Below the pieces are notes generated by a model, which was not told where the DNA came from, searched no databases, and saw only the letters and a list, made by a program, of their open reading frames with translations. The position numbers and the translations under genes were made by a program. Shown here piece by piece: positions 1 to 7,836 of a stretch of DNA of 64,000 nt. Every line of letters starts with the position of its first letter. Positions within the stretch are counted from its first letter, which is position 1. This DNA comes from Mycobacterium sp. M26. GTDB lineage: Bacteria; Actinomycetota; Actinomycetes; Mycobacteriales; Mycobacteriaceae. The stretch lies in assembly GCF_001494595.1 (NCBI RefSeq), contig NZ_LN929908.1, positions 2,765,716 to 2,829,715 of the forward strand, in the 5' to 3' direction.

Positions 1-743
1 TCACGCCGGGCCGGTTTGTCGAGGACGCCGACATCCGGCAGATCAGCGCGACCCGCGCGGTCGACGATTCCTACGCCAACGGCTACGGCAACAGCAAGTG
101 GGCCGGTGAGGTGTTGCTGCGTGAAGCTCACGACCTGGCGGACCTGCCGGTCTCGGTGTTCCGCTGCGACATGATCCTGGCCGACACCTCCTACGCCGGT
201 CAGCTGAACCTGCCCGACATGTTCACCCGGATGATGCTGAGCCTGGTGGCCACCGGCATCGCTCCGGTGTCGTTCTACCAACTCGACACCCAGGGCAACC
301 GGCAGCGCGCACACTACGACGGTCTGCCCGTCGAATTCGTCGCCGAGTCGATTTCGACGCTGGGTGCGCTGGTGACCGCCGGGTTTGAGACCTATCACGT
401 GATGAATCCCTACGACGATGGCATCGGTCTGGACGAGTTCGTCGACTGGCTGATCGAGGCGGGGTATCCGATCCAGCGGATCGCCGACTACGGCAGCTGG
501 CTGCAGCGGTTCGAGACCGCGATGCGGGCGTTGCCGGAACGGCAACGGCAGTACTCACTGCTGCCACTCCTGCACAACTATCGGCGCCCCGAGCATCCGG
601 TGCGGGGGTCGATCGCACCGACCGACCGGTTCCGCGCCGCCGTACAGGAAGCGAAGATCGGCCCGGACAAGGACATCCCGCACGTGAGCGCCGAGGTGGT
701 AGCCAAGTACGCGAGCGACCTGCAGCTGCTCGGGTTGCTCTAG
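1..743 (+). CDS. car: Carboxylic acid reductase, C-terminal part (cut by window start)
   Basis: This is the end of a carboxylic acid reductase (FadD9/CAR family), which reduces an enzyme-tethered acyl thioester to the aldehyde with NADPH. The reading frame is open from the first bases, so the start lies outside the window. The visible part belongs to the C-terminal extended-SDR reductase domain. The stretch YANGYGNSKWAGE near bases 72-110 contains the catalytic YxxxK motif (YGNSK), followed by the typical VFRCDMILAD and LPDMFTRMM segments. The adenylation and carrier domains are not visible. Its position next to ruvCAB matches fadD9 (Rv2590) in M. tuberculosis as I recall it. Family confidence is high; the substrate is unknown. 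Confidence 0.9.
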   Translation, partial: TPGRFVEDADIRQISATRAVDDSYANGYGNSKWAGEVLLREAHDLADLPVSVFRCDMILADTSYAGQLNLPDMFTRMMLSLVATGIAPVSFYQLDTQGNRQRAHYDGLPVEFVAESISTLGALVTAGFETYHVMNPYDDGIGLDEFVDWLIEAGYPIQRIADYGSWLQRFETAMRALPERQRQYSLLPLLHNYRRPEHPVRGSIAPTDRFRAAVQEAKIGPDKDIPHVSAEVVAKYASDLQLLGLL

Positions 744-752
744 TCCAGTTCG

Positions 753-809
753 CGACATCGTCACCAGGGCTGCCGCCAAAGTGGACAAACGACCCTGGTG
801 ACGATGTCG
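753..809. repeat. Perfect 17-bp inverted repeat, terminator-like
   Basis: Arms at 753-769 (CGACATCGTCACCAGGG) and 793-809 are perfect reverse complements around a 23-nt loop. It begins 9 bases after the reductase stop codon. There is no T-tract, as is usual for mycobacterial hairpins, so it may terminate the upstream gene. The length and perfection of the arms also allow an operator or a mobile-element remnant. Confidence 0.7.
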
Positions 810-854
810 TGGCCCGCCGATAGGATTGGCCGAGGCGGTCAATCCTCGGGGGGG

Positions 855-1970
855 ATGCACAGGGACGTGGGGTTAACGGCCTCGCTGAGGCACTGGTGGG
901 CGCAGCCAGATCAGTACCACTGGTTCTCGGAGTACCTCGCCTCACGGCAACTGCAGGGATTCGCCCGCGGCATGGCAGCGTCCACCGTCGCTTTCCTCGG
1001 GGTGGTGCCGATCGTGATGCTGTGGAGCCCGTCCGGCCCGCAAGGCCGCGTCAACACCGCTGCCGCCATCGGGATCTCAGTGCTGTGCACCGCCGGGGCG
1101 ATTCTGTGGCTCGCGCGCTGGCCGAGCCAGCGCCAGTCGGCGCTGTTCGCGATCGGCGCCAACGTCTGCGTGACCACCAGCTGTCTGATTGCGGGAAGCC
1201 CGGTGACCGGTCTCCTGGCCTGCACCACCTTCGCGCCGCTGGCCGGGTATGTGGCGCTGTTCCACTCCAGCCGGCTCTTGACGGCCACCCTGGCCAATGC
1301 GGGCCTGACGACGGTGTGGTCGGCGGTCCGGATTGCTGCCGACGGTGATATCGCCTTGGCGGCAGGGCATTTCGTTGCCGTCGCCGTCGCCGTGCTGGCC
1401 GTCCCCTTCGCCGCGCAGGTGCTGCTGCACCTGATGACCGTGGACGCGTTGATGTCGCACACCGATCCACTGACCGGCCTGCGTAACAGGCGCGGCTATG
1501 ACCGGTCGGCGGCCCAGCTGATCGCCACCGCAGGCGGTGGCATGATCCCGCAGTGCCTGGCGGTAACCCTGATCGACCTCGACGGGTTCAAACAGATCAA
1601 CGACCGCCACGGCCACGGCTTCGGCGACACGGTGCTGATCGCCGTCGCCGACAACTTGCGGCGGGCGAGCGCGATGAACGCGGTGGTGGCCCGGTTGGGC
1701 GGCGAGGAGTTCCTGGTCGCTGAACTCACCGCACCCGACGAGCCGGCCGCCCGCGCCGAACTCCTTCGCGAAGCGGTGGCCTCGACGGCGGGCGGCGTGA
1801 CCGCGAGCTTAGGGGTGGCGTCGGTACTACTGACCGACGCCGAACTGGGTGCCGCCCACCAGGTGATCCGGCACCTGGTGGAGGAGGCCGACGCGGCCAT
1901 GTACGAGGCCAAACGGGCCGGTGGCGACCAGGTGCGGCACCGGCCGACCCTGAGCCCGCTGAGCGGCTGA
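855..1970 (+). CDS. Membrane-anchored GGDEF diguanylate cyclase
   Basis: Predicted to make cyclic di-GMP from two GTP. The first ~205 residues hold several hydrophobic helices that form a membrane sensor region. The C-terminal GGDEF domain begins at TDPLTGLRNRRGYDR, has the metal-binding segment LIDLDGFKQIND, and carries the signature GGEEF at about residues 282-286, compatible with activity. The RxxD inhibitory site expected just upstream of the signature is absent (AMNAVVARLGG), so product inhibition through that site is unlikely. The frame is open from GTG 798, inside the inverted repeat. ATG 855 is preferred because it lies past the hairpin, directly after a G-run, and fits an N-terminus reading HWWAQPDQYHW. 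No neighbour suggests a specific signal. Confidence 0.85.
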   Translation: MHRDVGLTASLRHWWAQPDQYHWFSEYLASRQLQGFARGMAASTVAFLGVVPIVMLWSPSGPQGRVNTAAAIGISVLCTAGAILWLARWPSQRQSALFAIGANVCVTTSCLIAGSPVTGLLACTTFAPLAGYVALFHSSRLLTATLANAGLTTVWSAVRIAADGDIALAAGHFVAVAVAVLAVPFAAQVLLHLMTVDALMSHTDPLTGLRNRRGYDRSAAQLIATAGGGMIPQCLAVTLIDLDGFKQINDRHGHGFGDTVLIAVADNLRRASAMNAVVARLGGEEFLVAELTAPDEPAARAELLREAVASTAGGVTASLGVASVLLTDAELGAAHQVIRHLVEEADAAMYEAKRAGGDQVRHRPTLSPLSG

Positions 1971-1973
1971 GGC

Positions 1974-2357
1974 TTACAGCACCGCGATCGCGAGCAGTAC
2001 GACAGCGATCAACGGGAACGCGCCCTGGGTGATCGCAGCCCGCGCCTTGTCCGGTGAGGCGGCCAGCAGCACGACCGCCGCGGCCAGCATGGAGCCCACC
2101 CCGGCGAACACCAGCGCGGCACCGACAGCCTTGTGCCCCAGCGCAATTGCGGCAATACCGATACCGCTGACGATGGCGAGGAACAGGTTGTAGAAGCCCT
2201 GATTGAAAGCCAGCAGCTTGGTGGTCTCGGCTTCCTCAACGGTGGTGCCGAACACCTTCCTGGTGCGCGCCGAGGTCCAGGTGAACGACTCCATGACGAA
2301 GATGTAGACGTGCAGCAGCGCGGCCAGCGCGGCGAAAACCAATGCGGCAGCAGTCAT
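1974..2357 (-). CDS. DUF1304 small integral membrane protein
   Basis: A 127-residue protein with four hydrophobic helices, matching the DUF1304 family in length and pattern. The features seen are the N-terminal HVYIFVMESFTW segment, then KVFG, FNQGFYNLFLA, and a glycine/alanine-rich C-terminal pair of helices. It is a plasma membrane protein of unknown function. It lies 28 bp downstream of ruvB on the same strand, so it may be co-transcribed at the end of the ruv operon, and it converges with the diguanylate cyclase, leaving only 3 bp between the two stops. No enzyme motif is visible. Confidence 0.8.
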   Translation of the reverse strand: MTAAALVFAALAALLHVYIFVMESFTWTSARTRKVFGTTVEEAETTKLLAFNQGFYNLFLAIVSGIGIAAIALGHKAVGAALVFAGVGSMLAAAVVLLAASPDKARAAITQGAFPLIAVVLLAIAVL

Positions 2358-2385
2358 GTGGTGCTCCGTTCGTCAGTGCGGTGGT

Positions 2386-3453
2386 TCACTCGAAAAGGCC
2401 GGGCTGCCCGAGGCCGCTGGCCCGCGGCGGCGGCACCATTCCGAGGTGCGTCCAGGCTAATGGGGTGGCGACCCGGCCGCGGGGCGTTCGGGCGATCATG
2501 CCCGCGCGCACCAGGAACGGCTCGCACACCTCCTCGACCGTGGTGGCCTCCTCGCCGACGGCCACCGCCAGCGTCGACACACCCACCGGTCCCCCGCCGA
2601 AACTCTTGGTGAGCGCGGTGAGCACTGCCCGGTCCAGCCGGTCCAACCCGAGTTCGTCGACGTCGTAGACCGCCAGCGCCGCTTTGGCGATATCGCGGGT
2701 GATGACACCGTCGGCCCGGACCTCGGCGTAGTCGCGCACGCGGCGCAGCAACCGGTTGGCAATGCGTGGGGTGCCGCGGGACCGGCGGGCGATCTCGGCG
2801 CCGGCCTCAGCGCCCAGTTCGATACCGAGGATGCCCGCGGAGCGGCCCAGCACCCGTTCTAGTTCGGCGGGTTCGTAGAAATCCATGTGGGCGGTGAACC
2901 CGAAGCGATCGCGCAGCGGGCCGGTCAACGCACCGGACCGGGTGGTTGCGCCGACGAGGGTGAACGGTGCGACCTCCAGCGGAATCGACGTGGCGCCGGG
3001 GCCTTTGCCCACCACGACGTCGACGCGGAAGTCCTCCATCGCCAGATAGAGCATCTCCTCGGCGGGCCGGGCGATGCGATGGATCTCGTCGATGAACAAC
3101 ACATCGTGCTCGACAAGATTGGACAGCATGGCGGCCAGATCACCGGCGCGTTCCAGCGCCGGGCCCGAGGTGACCCGCAGCGAGGAGCCCAGCTCAGCGG
3201 CGATGATCATCGCCAGCGATGTCTTGCCCAGGCCGGGCGGCCCGGACAACAGGATGTGGTCCGGGGTGCCACCGCGGTTTTTCGCACCTTCGAGCACCAG
3301 CTGCAGCTGCTCGCGCACCCGCGGCTGGCCGATGAACTCCCGCAGCGAACGCGGCCGCAGGCTGGCGTCGATATCGCCCTCGCCGACGCTGAGCATCGGT
3401 GAGACGTCGCGCTCGAAATCCTCGGCGGCGTCGTCGTCCTCGAACCGGCTCAC
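2386..3453 (-). CDS. ruvB: Holliday junction branch-migration ATPase RuvB
   Basis: RuvB is the hexameric AAA+ motor that drives branch migration of Holliday junctions with RuvA. The 355-residue length is typical. Walker A (GPPGLGKT) is at residues 71-78 and Walker B with the DEIH box at about 119-125. The sensor region (VGATTRSGALTGPLRDRFG) and the C-terminal winged helix (GGPVGVSTLA) follow. The start codon overlaps the ruvA stop by 4 bases (ATGA), which indicates translational coupling. It is the third gene of ruvC-ruvA-ruvB. Confidence 0.98.
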   Translation of the reverse strand: MSRFEDDDAAEDFERDVSPMLSVGEGDIDASLRPRSLREFIGQPRVREQLQLVLEGAKNRGGTPDHILLSGPPGLGKTSLAMIIAAELGSSLRVTSGPALERAGDLAAMLSNLVEHDVLFIDEIHRIARPAEEMLYLAMEDFRVDVVVGKGPGATSIPLEVAPFTLVGATTRSGALTGPLRDRFGFTAHMDFYEPAELERVLGRSAGILGIELGAEAGAEIARRSRGTPRIANRLLRRVRDYAEVRADGVITRDIAKAALAVYDVDELGLDRLDRAVLTALTKSFGGGPVGVSTLAVAVGEEATTVEEVCEPFLVRAGMIARTPRGRVATPLAWTHLGMVPPPRASGLGQPGLFE

Positions 3454-4043
3454 TTGGTCTTCCCCAGCAGCGACAGCGCGGCACGCAGGGCACTGGAGGT
3501 GGTGGCGTCGGGATCACCGGCCAGCACCTTGTCGCAGGCCTCCTCGGCCTGCTTGATCGCAAAGCCAAGTCCGACAAGGGCTTCCACCACCGGCCCGCGC
3601 ACCGCGTGCCCGACCGCCGAAGCCACCCCCGCCGAACTCGACACCGGGCCGATCTTGTCGCGCAGTTCCAGCACCATGCGCTCGGCACCGCGTTTACCGA
3701 TGCCGGGCACCCGGGTCAGCGCGGTGACGTCGCCGTCGGCCAGCGCCTGGCGCAGCGCGTTGGCGTCGTAGACCGCCAGCGTGGCCAGGGCGATCTTGGG
3801 CCCGACCCCGGACACTCCGAGCAGCGTCAGGAACAGGTCGCGGGCATCGGCGTCGGCGAATCCGTAGAGGGTCTGGGAGTCTTCGCGGACGATCATCGCG
3901 GTGATGAGCCGGCTTTCGGCGCCACGGCGCAGTGTCGCCAGCGTCGACGGGGTGGCCATCACCTTGTAGCCGACTCCGGCCGCTTCGATCACGGCATGGT
4001 CCAGGGCGATGTCGATGACTTCACCGCGCACCGAGGCGATCAT
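3450..4043 (-). CDS. ruvA: Holliday junction DNA-binding subunit RuvA
   Basis: RuvA tetramers bind four-way junctions and load RuvB. The 197-residue protein has the N-terminal OB-fold (MIASVRGEVIDI), two helix-hairpin-helix motifs at about residues 75-86 (LGVSGVGPKIAL) and 110-121 (TRVPGIGKRGAE), and a C-terminal RuvB-contacting domain ending in ALSLLGKTK. It overlaps ruvC by 4 bases and ruvB by 4 bases, so all three proteins are probably made from one coupled transcript. Confidence 0.98.
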   Translation of the reverse strand: MIASVRGEVIDIALDHAVIEAAGVGYKVMATPSTLATLRRGAESRLITAMIVREDSQTLYGFADADARDLFLTLLGVSGVGPKIALATLAVYDANALRQALADGDVTALTRVPGIGKRGAERMVLELRDKIGPVSSSAGVASAVGHAVRGPVVEALVGLGFAIKQAEEACDKVLAGDPDATTSSALRAALSLLGKTK

Positions 4044-4594
4044 CTGGCCGCCTTCAGCTTGGCCGCATAGAGGCGCTTCTGTTCGGCGGCCATGGCCTCG
4101 GCCTTGGCCATCCGCGCGATCATCGGCGCCCGCCAGCAGTGGCAGATCGCCAGCGCCAGCGCGTCGGCGGCGTCAGCGGGGGTGGGCTTCTGCTGCAACT
4201 GCAGGATCCTGGTGACCATCGCGGTGACCTGAGCCTTGTCGGCACGGCCATTGCCGGTGACGGCGGCCTTGACCTCGCTGGGGGTGTGGAAATGCACGTC
4301 GATACCGCGGCGGGCAGCGGCCAGCGCGATCACCCCACCGGCCTGCGCGGTGCCCATCGCGGTGTTGGCGTTCTGGTTGGCGAACACCCGCTCGATGGCG
4401 ATCACGTCCGGGTGGTGGGTGTCCATCCAGTGGTCGACGGTGTCGCTGATGGTCAGCAGCCGGCGTTGCAGCGGCTCATCGGACGGGGTGCGCACGACGT
4501 CGACATCCAAGGCGATGACCTGCCGGCCACCGCGCCCCTCGATGACCGAGAGCCCGCAGCGCGTCAGCCCTGGGTCGACACCCATCACCCGCAC
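4040..4594 (-). CDS. ruvC: Holliday junction resolvase RuvC
   Basis: RuvC is the endonuclease that resolves Holliday junctions as a dimer. It is a 184-residue RNase H-fold protein with the acidic catalytic residues visible: Asp7 in VMGVDPGLTRCG, Glu68 in AIERVFANQN, and Asp141/Asp144 in DAADALALA. It is the first gene of the ruvCAB operon. The upstream 77 bp to the divergent-free gap before the MFS gene should hold the operon promoter; no convincing LexA box was recognised there by eye. Confidence 0.97.
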   Translation of the reverse strand: MRVMGVDPGLTRCGLSVIEGRGGRQVIALDVDVVRTPSDEPLQRRLLTISDTVDHWMDTHHPDVIAIERVFANQNANTAMGTAQAGGVIALAAARRGIDVHFHTPSEVKAAVTGNGRADKAQVTAMVTRILQLQQKPTPADAADALALAICHCWRAPMIARMAKAEAMAAEQKRLYAAKLKAAR

Positions 4595-4671
4595 GGATCG
4601 CCTTTCGCCTACGAACAGCTGTTCGATACCTTAGCGGCTGCGACCGACAGCGCCGCGCAGCGACATACCCC

Positions 4672-5892
4672 TCAGCGTTCCAGCACCACCGCGTTCAGCG
4701 CCGGGTCCGACGGGCCGTCGGAATGTCCGGGCACCGGCCGCCAGATCAGGGCTGCCGCCAGCAGCACCACGAGCACGGCCCCGGAGGCCACCACGAACGG
4801 CAGCCACACGGCGTGGGCGAACAACGCCCCGGCCACGCTCGCCCCGACCGCGATAGCCGACATCTCACTGACCCCGAACAGCGATTGCGCCCGGCCCGAG
4901 ACGGCGGCCGGCACACTGCGGGACAGCAGGGACAGCGCCGCCGGGTAGGCGACGGTGAACCCCGCTGCTTCGAACGCCCCGAGCGCGATCAGCAGCAGCG
5001 GGCTGTCCAGGAACGGATAGACGGTCAGGAAGGTCGCCGACAGGGCCAGCGCCGCCAGCGCCAGCACCCGCTGGTCGTAGCGGTCGACGAGGCGGCCGGA
5101 GAACGGCGCGACCACGATGAACGGGATGGCGTAGGCGGCGAAGGACAAACCGATCTGGAACGTCGAGGCGCCCTTGCTCTGCAGCAGCAGCGACCAGCAC
5201 GCCTCGTACACCCCGGCGCACAAGCCACCGGCGAGCCCGGCCAACATCGCCCCCTGCAGTCCCCGGCGGCGCAGCAGATCTACCACCGTCACCGAATCCG
5301 TTGGGGCCGAATCACTCTCATGGTCAGCGATCCGGATGAACACCATCGGTAGGCAGGCCAGCACCGAACAGACCGCGGTGCCGATGAACATCGCGTCGAC
5401 GTGGCGTTCCGGCACCAGGCTGCCCACCACCGGACCGATCGCCATGCCCGCGAGCTCACTGGAGTACAGCCAGGCGAACCCGACCCCGCGCCGTTCGGGG
5501 GCGATACAGCGGCCGACCATGCTCAGCGCCGCCACCCGCACCGCCCCGGATCCGAAGCCCTGCAATGCGCGCAACAGCGCATAGACCCCGCCGGCGTCCA
5601 CCAGCACGAAGGCCACGCTCGCAGCGCCGTAGAGCAGCAGTCCGGCGACGATGACCGGCCGATGCCCCCACCGGTCGGCAGCCCAGCCGCTGGGGTACTG
5701 GGCGAGCACCGCCGCGGCGAAGTAGGCGCCCATCACGATGCCGACGGTGCCCACCGACACGTCCTGGTGAACGAGGAACAGCGGCAGGATCGGCAGGATC
5801 GCGGTAGCACCCAGGAACTGCAGGCCCATGGTGGCGGCCAGGCTGCCGAGCAGGAGACGCTCGGAGCGCCGGGTGTCAGTAGATGACGGCAC
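4672..5892 (-). CDS. Major facilitator superfamily transporter
   Basis: A 406-residue MFS permease with about twelve hydrophobic helices. The A-motif-like loop GWAADRWGHRP follows the second helix, with a related SGRLVDRYDQR in the second half, typical of drug-efflux-type (DHA) members. The start overlaps the end of the upstream 110-aa gene by 17 bases, so the two are probably translated from one message. It probably exports a small molecule by proton antiport; the substrate is unknown. The N-terminus (MPSSTDTRRSERLLLGSLAAT) is plausible because hydrophobicity begins at residue 15. Confidence 0.9.
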   Translation of the reverse strand: MPSSTDTRRSERLLLGSLAATMGLQFLGATAILPILPLFLVHQDVSVGTVGIVMGAYFAAAVLAQYPSGWAADRWGHRPVIVAGLLLYGAASVAFVLVDAGGVYALLRALQGFGSGAVRVAALSMVGRCIAPERRGVGFAWLYSSELAGMAIGPVVGSLVPERHVDAMFIGTAVCSVLACLPMVFIRIADHESDSAPTDSVTVVDLLRRRGLQGAMLAGLAGGLCAGVYEACWSLLLQSKGASTFQIGLSFAAYAIPFIVVAPFSGRLVDRYDQRVLALAALALSATFLTVYPFLDSPLLLIALGAFEAAGFTVAYPAALSLLSRSVPAAVSGRAQSLFGVSEMSAIAVGASVAGALFAHAVWLPFVVASGAVLVVLLAAALIWRPVPGHSDGPSDPALNAVVLER

Positions 5893-6208
5893 CGGACTCC
5901 GCTTCGGGGCTGCCGTGCCGGCGCGCCTCGGCCATCATCTCGGCCATCCGTTCGCCCGAGGCCGTCCAGCCTGTGACCTTTTCCCGGTGGATCTCATCAC
6001 CTTTGCGTTTGACCACGATCGTCCACGGCGCGCCGAGGAATCGGGCGAGCAGCCAGAACGGCCAGATCACCACCAGCGGCAGGGTCAGCAGCATGCCCAG
6101 AGCGAACAGCCAGTCCCAGTCCGGAAGGTTGAGCATCCAGGTGCCGAACGGCCACCAAACACGGCGGACCGTCCACCGGGTGTTGGTGGCGTCGCGGACC
6201 GCCGGCAT
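5876..6208 (-). CDS. Conserved small membrane protein of unknown function
   Basis: A 110-residue protein with one long hydrophobic stretch that can form two helices (about residues 33-58, WLFALGMLLTLPLVV then FWLLARFLG). A polar C-terminal half follows with WTIVVKRKGDEIHREKVTGW, then a Met/Glu/Arg-rich tail. I do not recognise a named domain. Its stop lies inside the start of the MFS gene downstream, so the two are co-translated. Upstream is the 60-bp tandem repeat that separates it from yebC. Confidence 0.7.
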   Translation of the reverse strand: MPAVRDATNTRWTVRRVWWPFGTWMLNLPDWDWLFALGMLLTLPLVVIWPFWLLARFLGAPWTIVVKRKGDEIHREKVTGWTASGERMAEMMAEARRHGSPEAESGAVIY

Positions 6209-6210
6209 GT

Positions 6211-6336
6211 CAGTCCTCCCCCATGGACCGACTCCTCCTCGCCGCTCGTACCTCGCAGCGCATCGTCGTCAGTCTTCCCCCCATCGACCGACTCCTCCTC
6301 GCCGCTCGTACCTCGCAGCGCATCGTCGTCAGTCTT
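6211..6336. repeat. 60-bp tandem direct repeat overlapping the yebC 3' end
   Basis: Two copies of a 60-bp unit, at about 6211-6270 and 6271-6330. An identical core runs GACCGACTCCTCCTCGCCGC... at 6226-6276 and 6286-6336. The copies differ at a few positions in the lead-in (CCCCATG versus CCCCATC). The second copy runs into the last codons and stop of yebC, so the first looks like a duplicate of the yebC end plus its 3' flank. It lies in a 120-bp gene gap. Confidence 0.9.
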
Positions 6337-7084
6337 CGTCGAGCTGCGCGGCGACGTCGTCCGGGATGTCGATGTTGGTGTAGACGTCCTGGACGTCGTC
6401 GCTGTCTTCGAGTGCGTCGACGAGCTTGAGTACCTTGCGGGCGGCCTCGAGGTCGACGGGCACGGTCACCGACGGCTGGAAGCTCGCCTCGGCGGAGTCG
6501 TAGTCGATGCCGGCATCCTGCAGGGCGGTGCGCACGGCGACCAGATCAGTGGGCTCGGAGATAATCTCGAAGCTGTCGCCGAGGTCGTTGACCTCCTCGG
6601 CGCCGGCCTCGAGCACGGCCAGCAGGACGTCGTCCTCGGTCAGGCCGTTCTTCTCCAGGGTCACCACACCCTTGCGGGAGAACAGGTACGACACCGAGCC
6701 CGGGTCAGCCATGTTGCCGCCGTTGCGGGTCATGGCGACGCGGACCTCACCGGCGGCGCGGTTACGGTTGTCGGTCAGGCACTCGATGAGCACGGCGACG
6801 CCGTTGGGGCCGTAGCCCTCGTAGGTGATGTTCTGCCAGTCGGCGCCGCCGGCCTCTTCACCGGCACCGCGCTTGCGGGCCCGCTCGATGTTGTCGTTGG
6901 GCACCGAGGACTTCTTGGCCTTCTGGATGGCGTCGTACAACGTCGGGTTGCCGCCCGGGTCCCCGCCGCCGACGCGAGCAGCGACCTCGATGTTCTTGAT
7001 CAGTTTCGCGAACATCTTGCCGCGCTTGGCGTCGATGACGGCTTTCTTGTGCTTGGTGGTGGCCCACTTGGAATGGCCGCTCAT
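6329..7084 (-). CDS. yebC: YebC/PmpR family protein
   Basis: A 251-residue YebC-family protein. Family members act as transcription regulators (PmpR) or, as shown for several bacterial YebC proteins, help ribosomes translate proline-rich stretches. The start MSGHSKWATTKHKKAVIDAKRGK is the invariant family N-terminus, and an upstream in-frame start would add 29 non-conserved residues, so ATG 7084 is chosen. A GAGGAAGA ribosome-binding site precedes it. The three-domain pattern is complete (GGGDPGGNP, YEGYGPNGVA, then GSVSYLFSRKG). In M. tuberculosis the equivalent gene (Rv2603c) follows pdxT; here a TetR-hydrolase pair and a small ORF lie between them. Confidence 0.97.
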   Translation of the reverse strand: MSGHSKWATTKHKKAVIDAKRGKMFAKLIKNIEVAARVGGGDPGGNPTLYDAIQKAKKSSVPNDNIERARKRGAGEEAGGADWQNITYEGYGPNGVAVLIECLTDNRNRAAGEVRVAMTRNGGNMADPGSVSYLFSRKGVVTLEKNGLTEDDVLLAVLEAGAEEVNDLGDSFEIISEPTDLVAVRTALQDAGIDYDSAEASFQPSVTVPVDLEAARKVLKLVDALEDSDDVQDVYTNIDIPDDVAAQLDED

Positions 7085-7139
7085 CGGGTTCTTCCTCTTC
7101 CTCGAACATCTCGCGCCGAAGCCTCGTAACCCGACGAGT

Positions 7140-7745
7140 CTACGTGCTGGGGTCGAGGTCACCGTCGACATAGTGCTGCAATACCGGGGTCATCGCGGCC
7201 AGCACCTGCTCTTCGGTCATGGAGGCCAGCGGTTCGATCTTCCAGACGTAGCGCACCAGCGCGAAACCCATCAGCTGGCTGGAGATCAGGCTGCTGCGGG
7301 TGAGCCGCTCGGCCTCGTCGTCACCGAGGGTCGATTCGCCGATCAGACTGCGTTCGACGATGGTGCGCAGCTTCTCCCGGGTGGTGGGTTCGTGCGCCGC
7401 GGTGAGGACGACGGCCCGCAGCGTCGGGCCGATCTCGTCGTCCGCCCAGCTGCTCATCACCGTGCGCAGGAGTTGGGCGGCCAATTGGTCGCGCGGCGTG
7501 GCCCAGGTGGCCGCGACCTTCTCGAGCCACCGCGGTGGCGGTGCGGTGGCGGCGTCGAGCAGCCCGTCCTTGGACCCGAAGTAGTGGTAGACCAGCGCGG
7601 GGTCGACGTCAGCAGCCCGCGCTACGGCCCGGATCGTGGTCCCTGCGGAGCCGTGTTCGGCGAACGACTCCCGCGCCGCAGCCAGGATGCGCGCGGAGAG
7701 AACCCCGCGTTCATCGCGCGGACCTGGGGCGACGGACTTGGCCAC
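7140..7745 (-). CDS. TetR family transcriptional regulator
   Basis: A 201-residue TetR repressor. The N-terminal helix-turn-helix is at about residues 17-63: ILAAARESFAEHGSAGTTI, then AVARAADVDPALVYHYFGSKDGLL. The C-terminal part is a ligand-binding helical domain of the usual TetR length. It is divergent from the CocE-type hydrolase gene, with palindromic GAAAC/GTTTC sites between them, so it most likely represses that hydrolase and itself. The inducer is unknown, perhaps an ester substrate of the hydrolase. Confidence 0.92.
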   Translation of the reverse strand: MAKSVAPGPRDERGVLSARILAAARESFAEHGSAGTTIRAVARAADVDPALVYHYFGSKDGLLDAATAPPPRWLEKVAATWATPRDQLAAQLLRTVMSSWADDEIGPTLRAVVLTAAHEPTTREKLRTIVERSLIGESTLGDDEAERLTRSSLISSQLMGFALVRYVWKIEPLASMTEEQVLAAMTPVLQHYVDGDLDPST

Positions 7746-7777
7746 CCCGGAAGCATACCCGGAGATTCACGTTGCGT

Positions 7778-7812
7778 TGAAACTAGTTTCATCGTACGGT
7801 GAAACTGTCTCA
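7778..7812. promoter_or_regulatory. Likely TetR operator pair
   Basis: A perfect 14-bp palindrome TGAAACTAGTTTCA lies at 7778-7791. A second, imperfect copy TGAAACTGTCTCA follows at 7800-7812. They sit between the divergent TetR gene (start 7745) and hydrolase gene (start 7837), 33-59 bases from each start, the expected place for an autoregulated TetR operator. Confidence 0.75.
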
Positions 7813-7836
7813 ACAGAGCGTGAAACAGGAGCCGCC

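Noticed and set aside
6211..6336. CRISPR-like repeats
   Set aside because: Only two adjacent copies without spacers; this is a tandem duplication.
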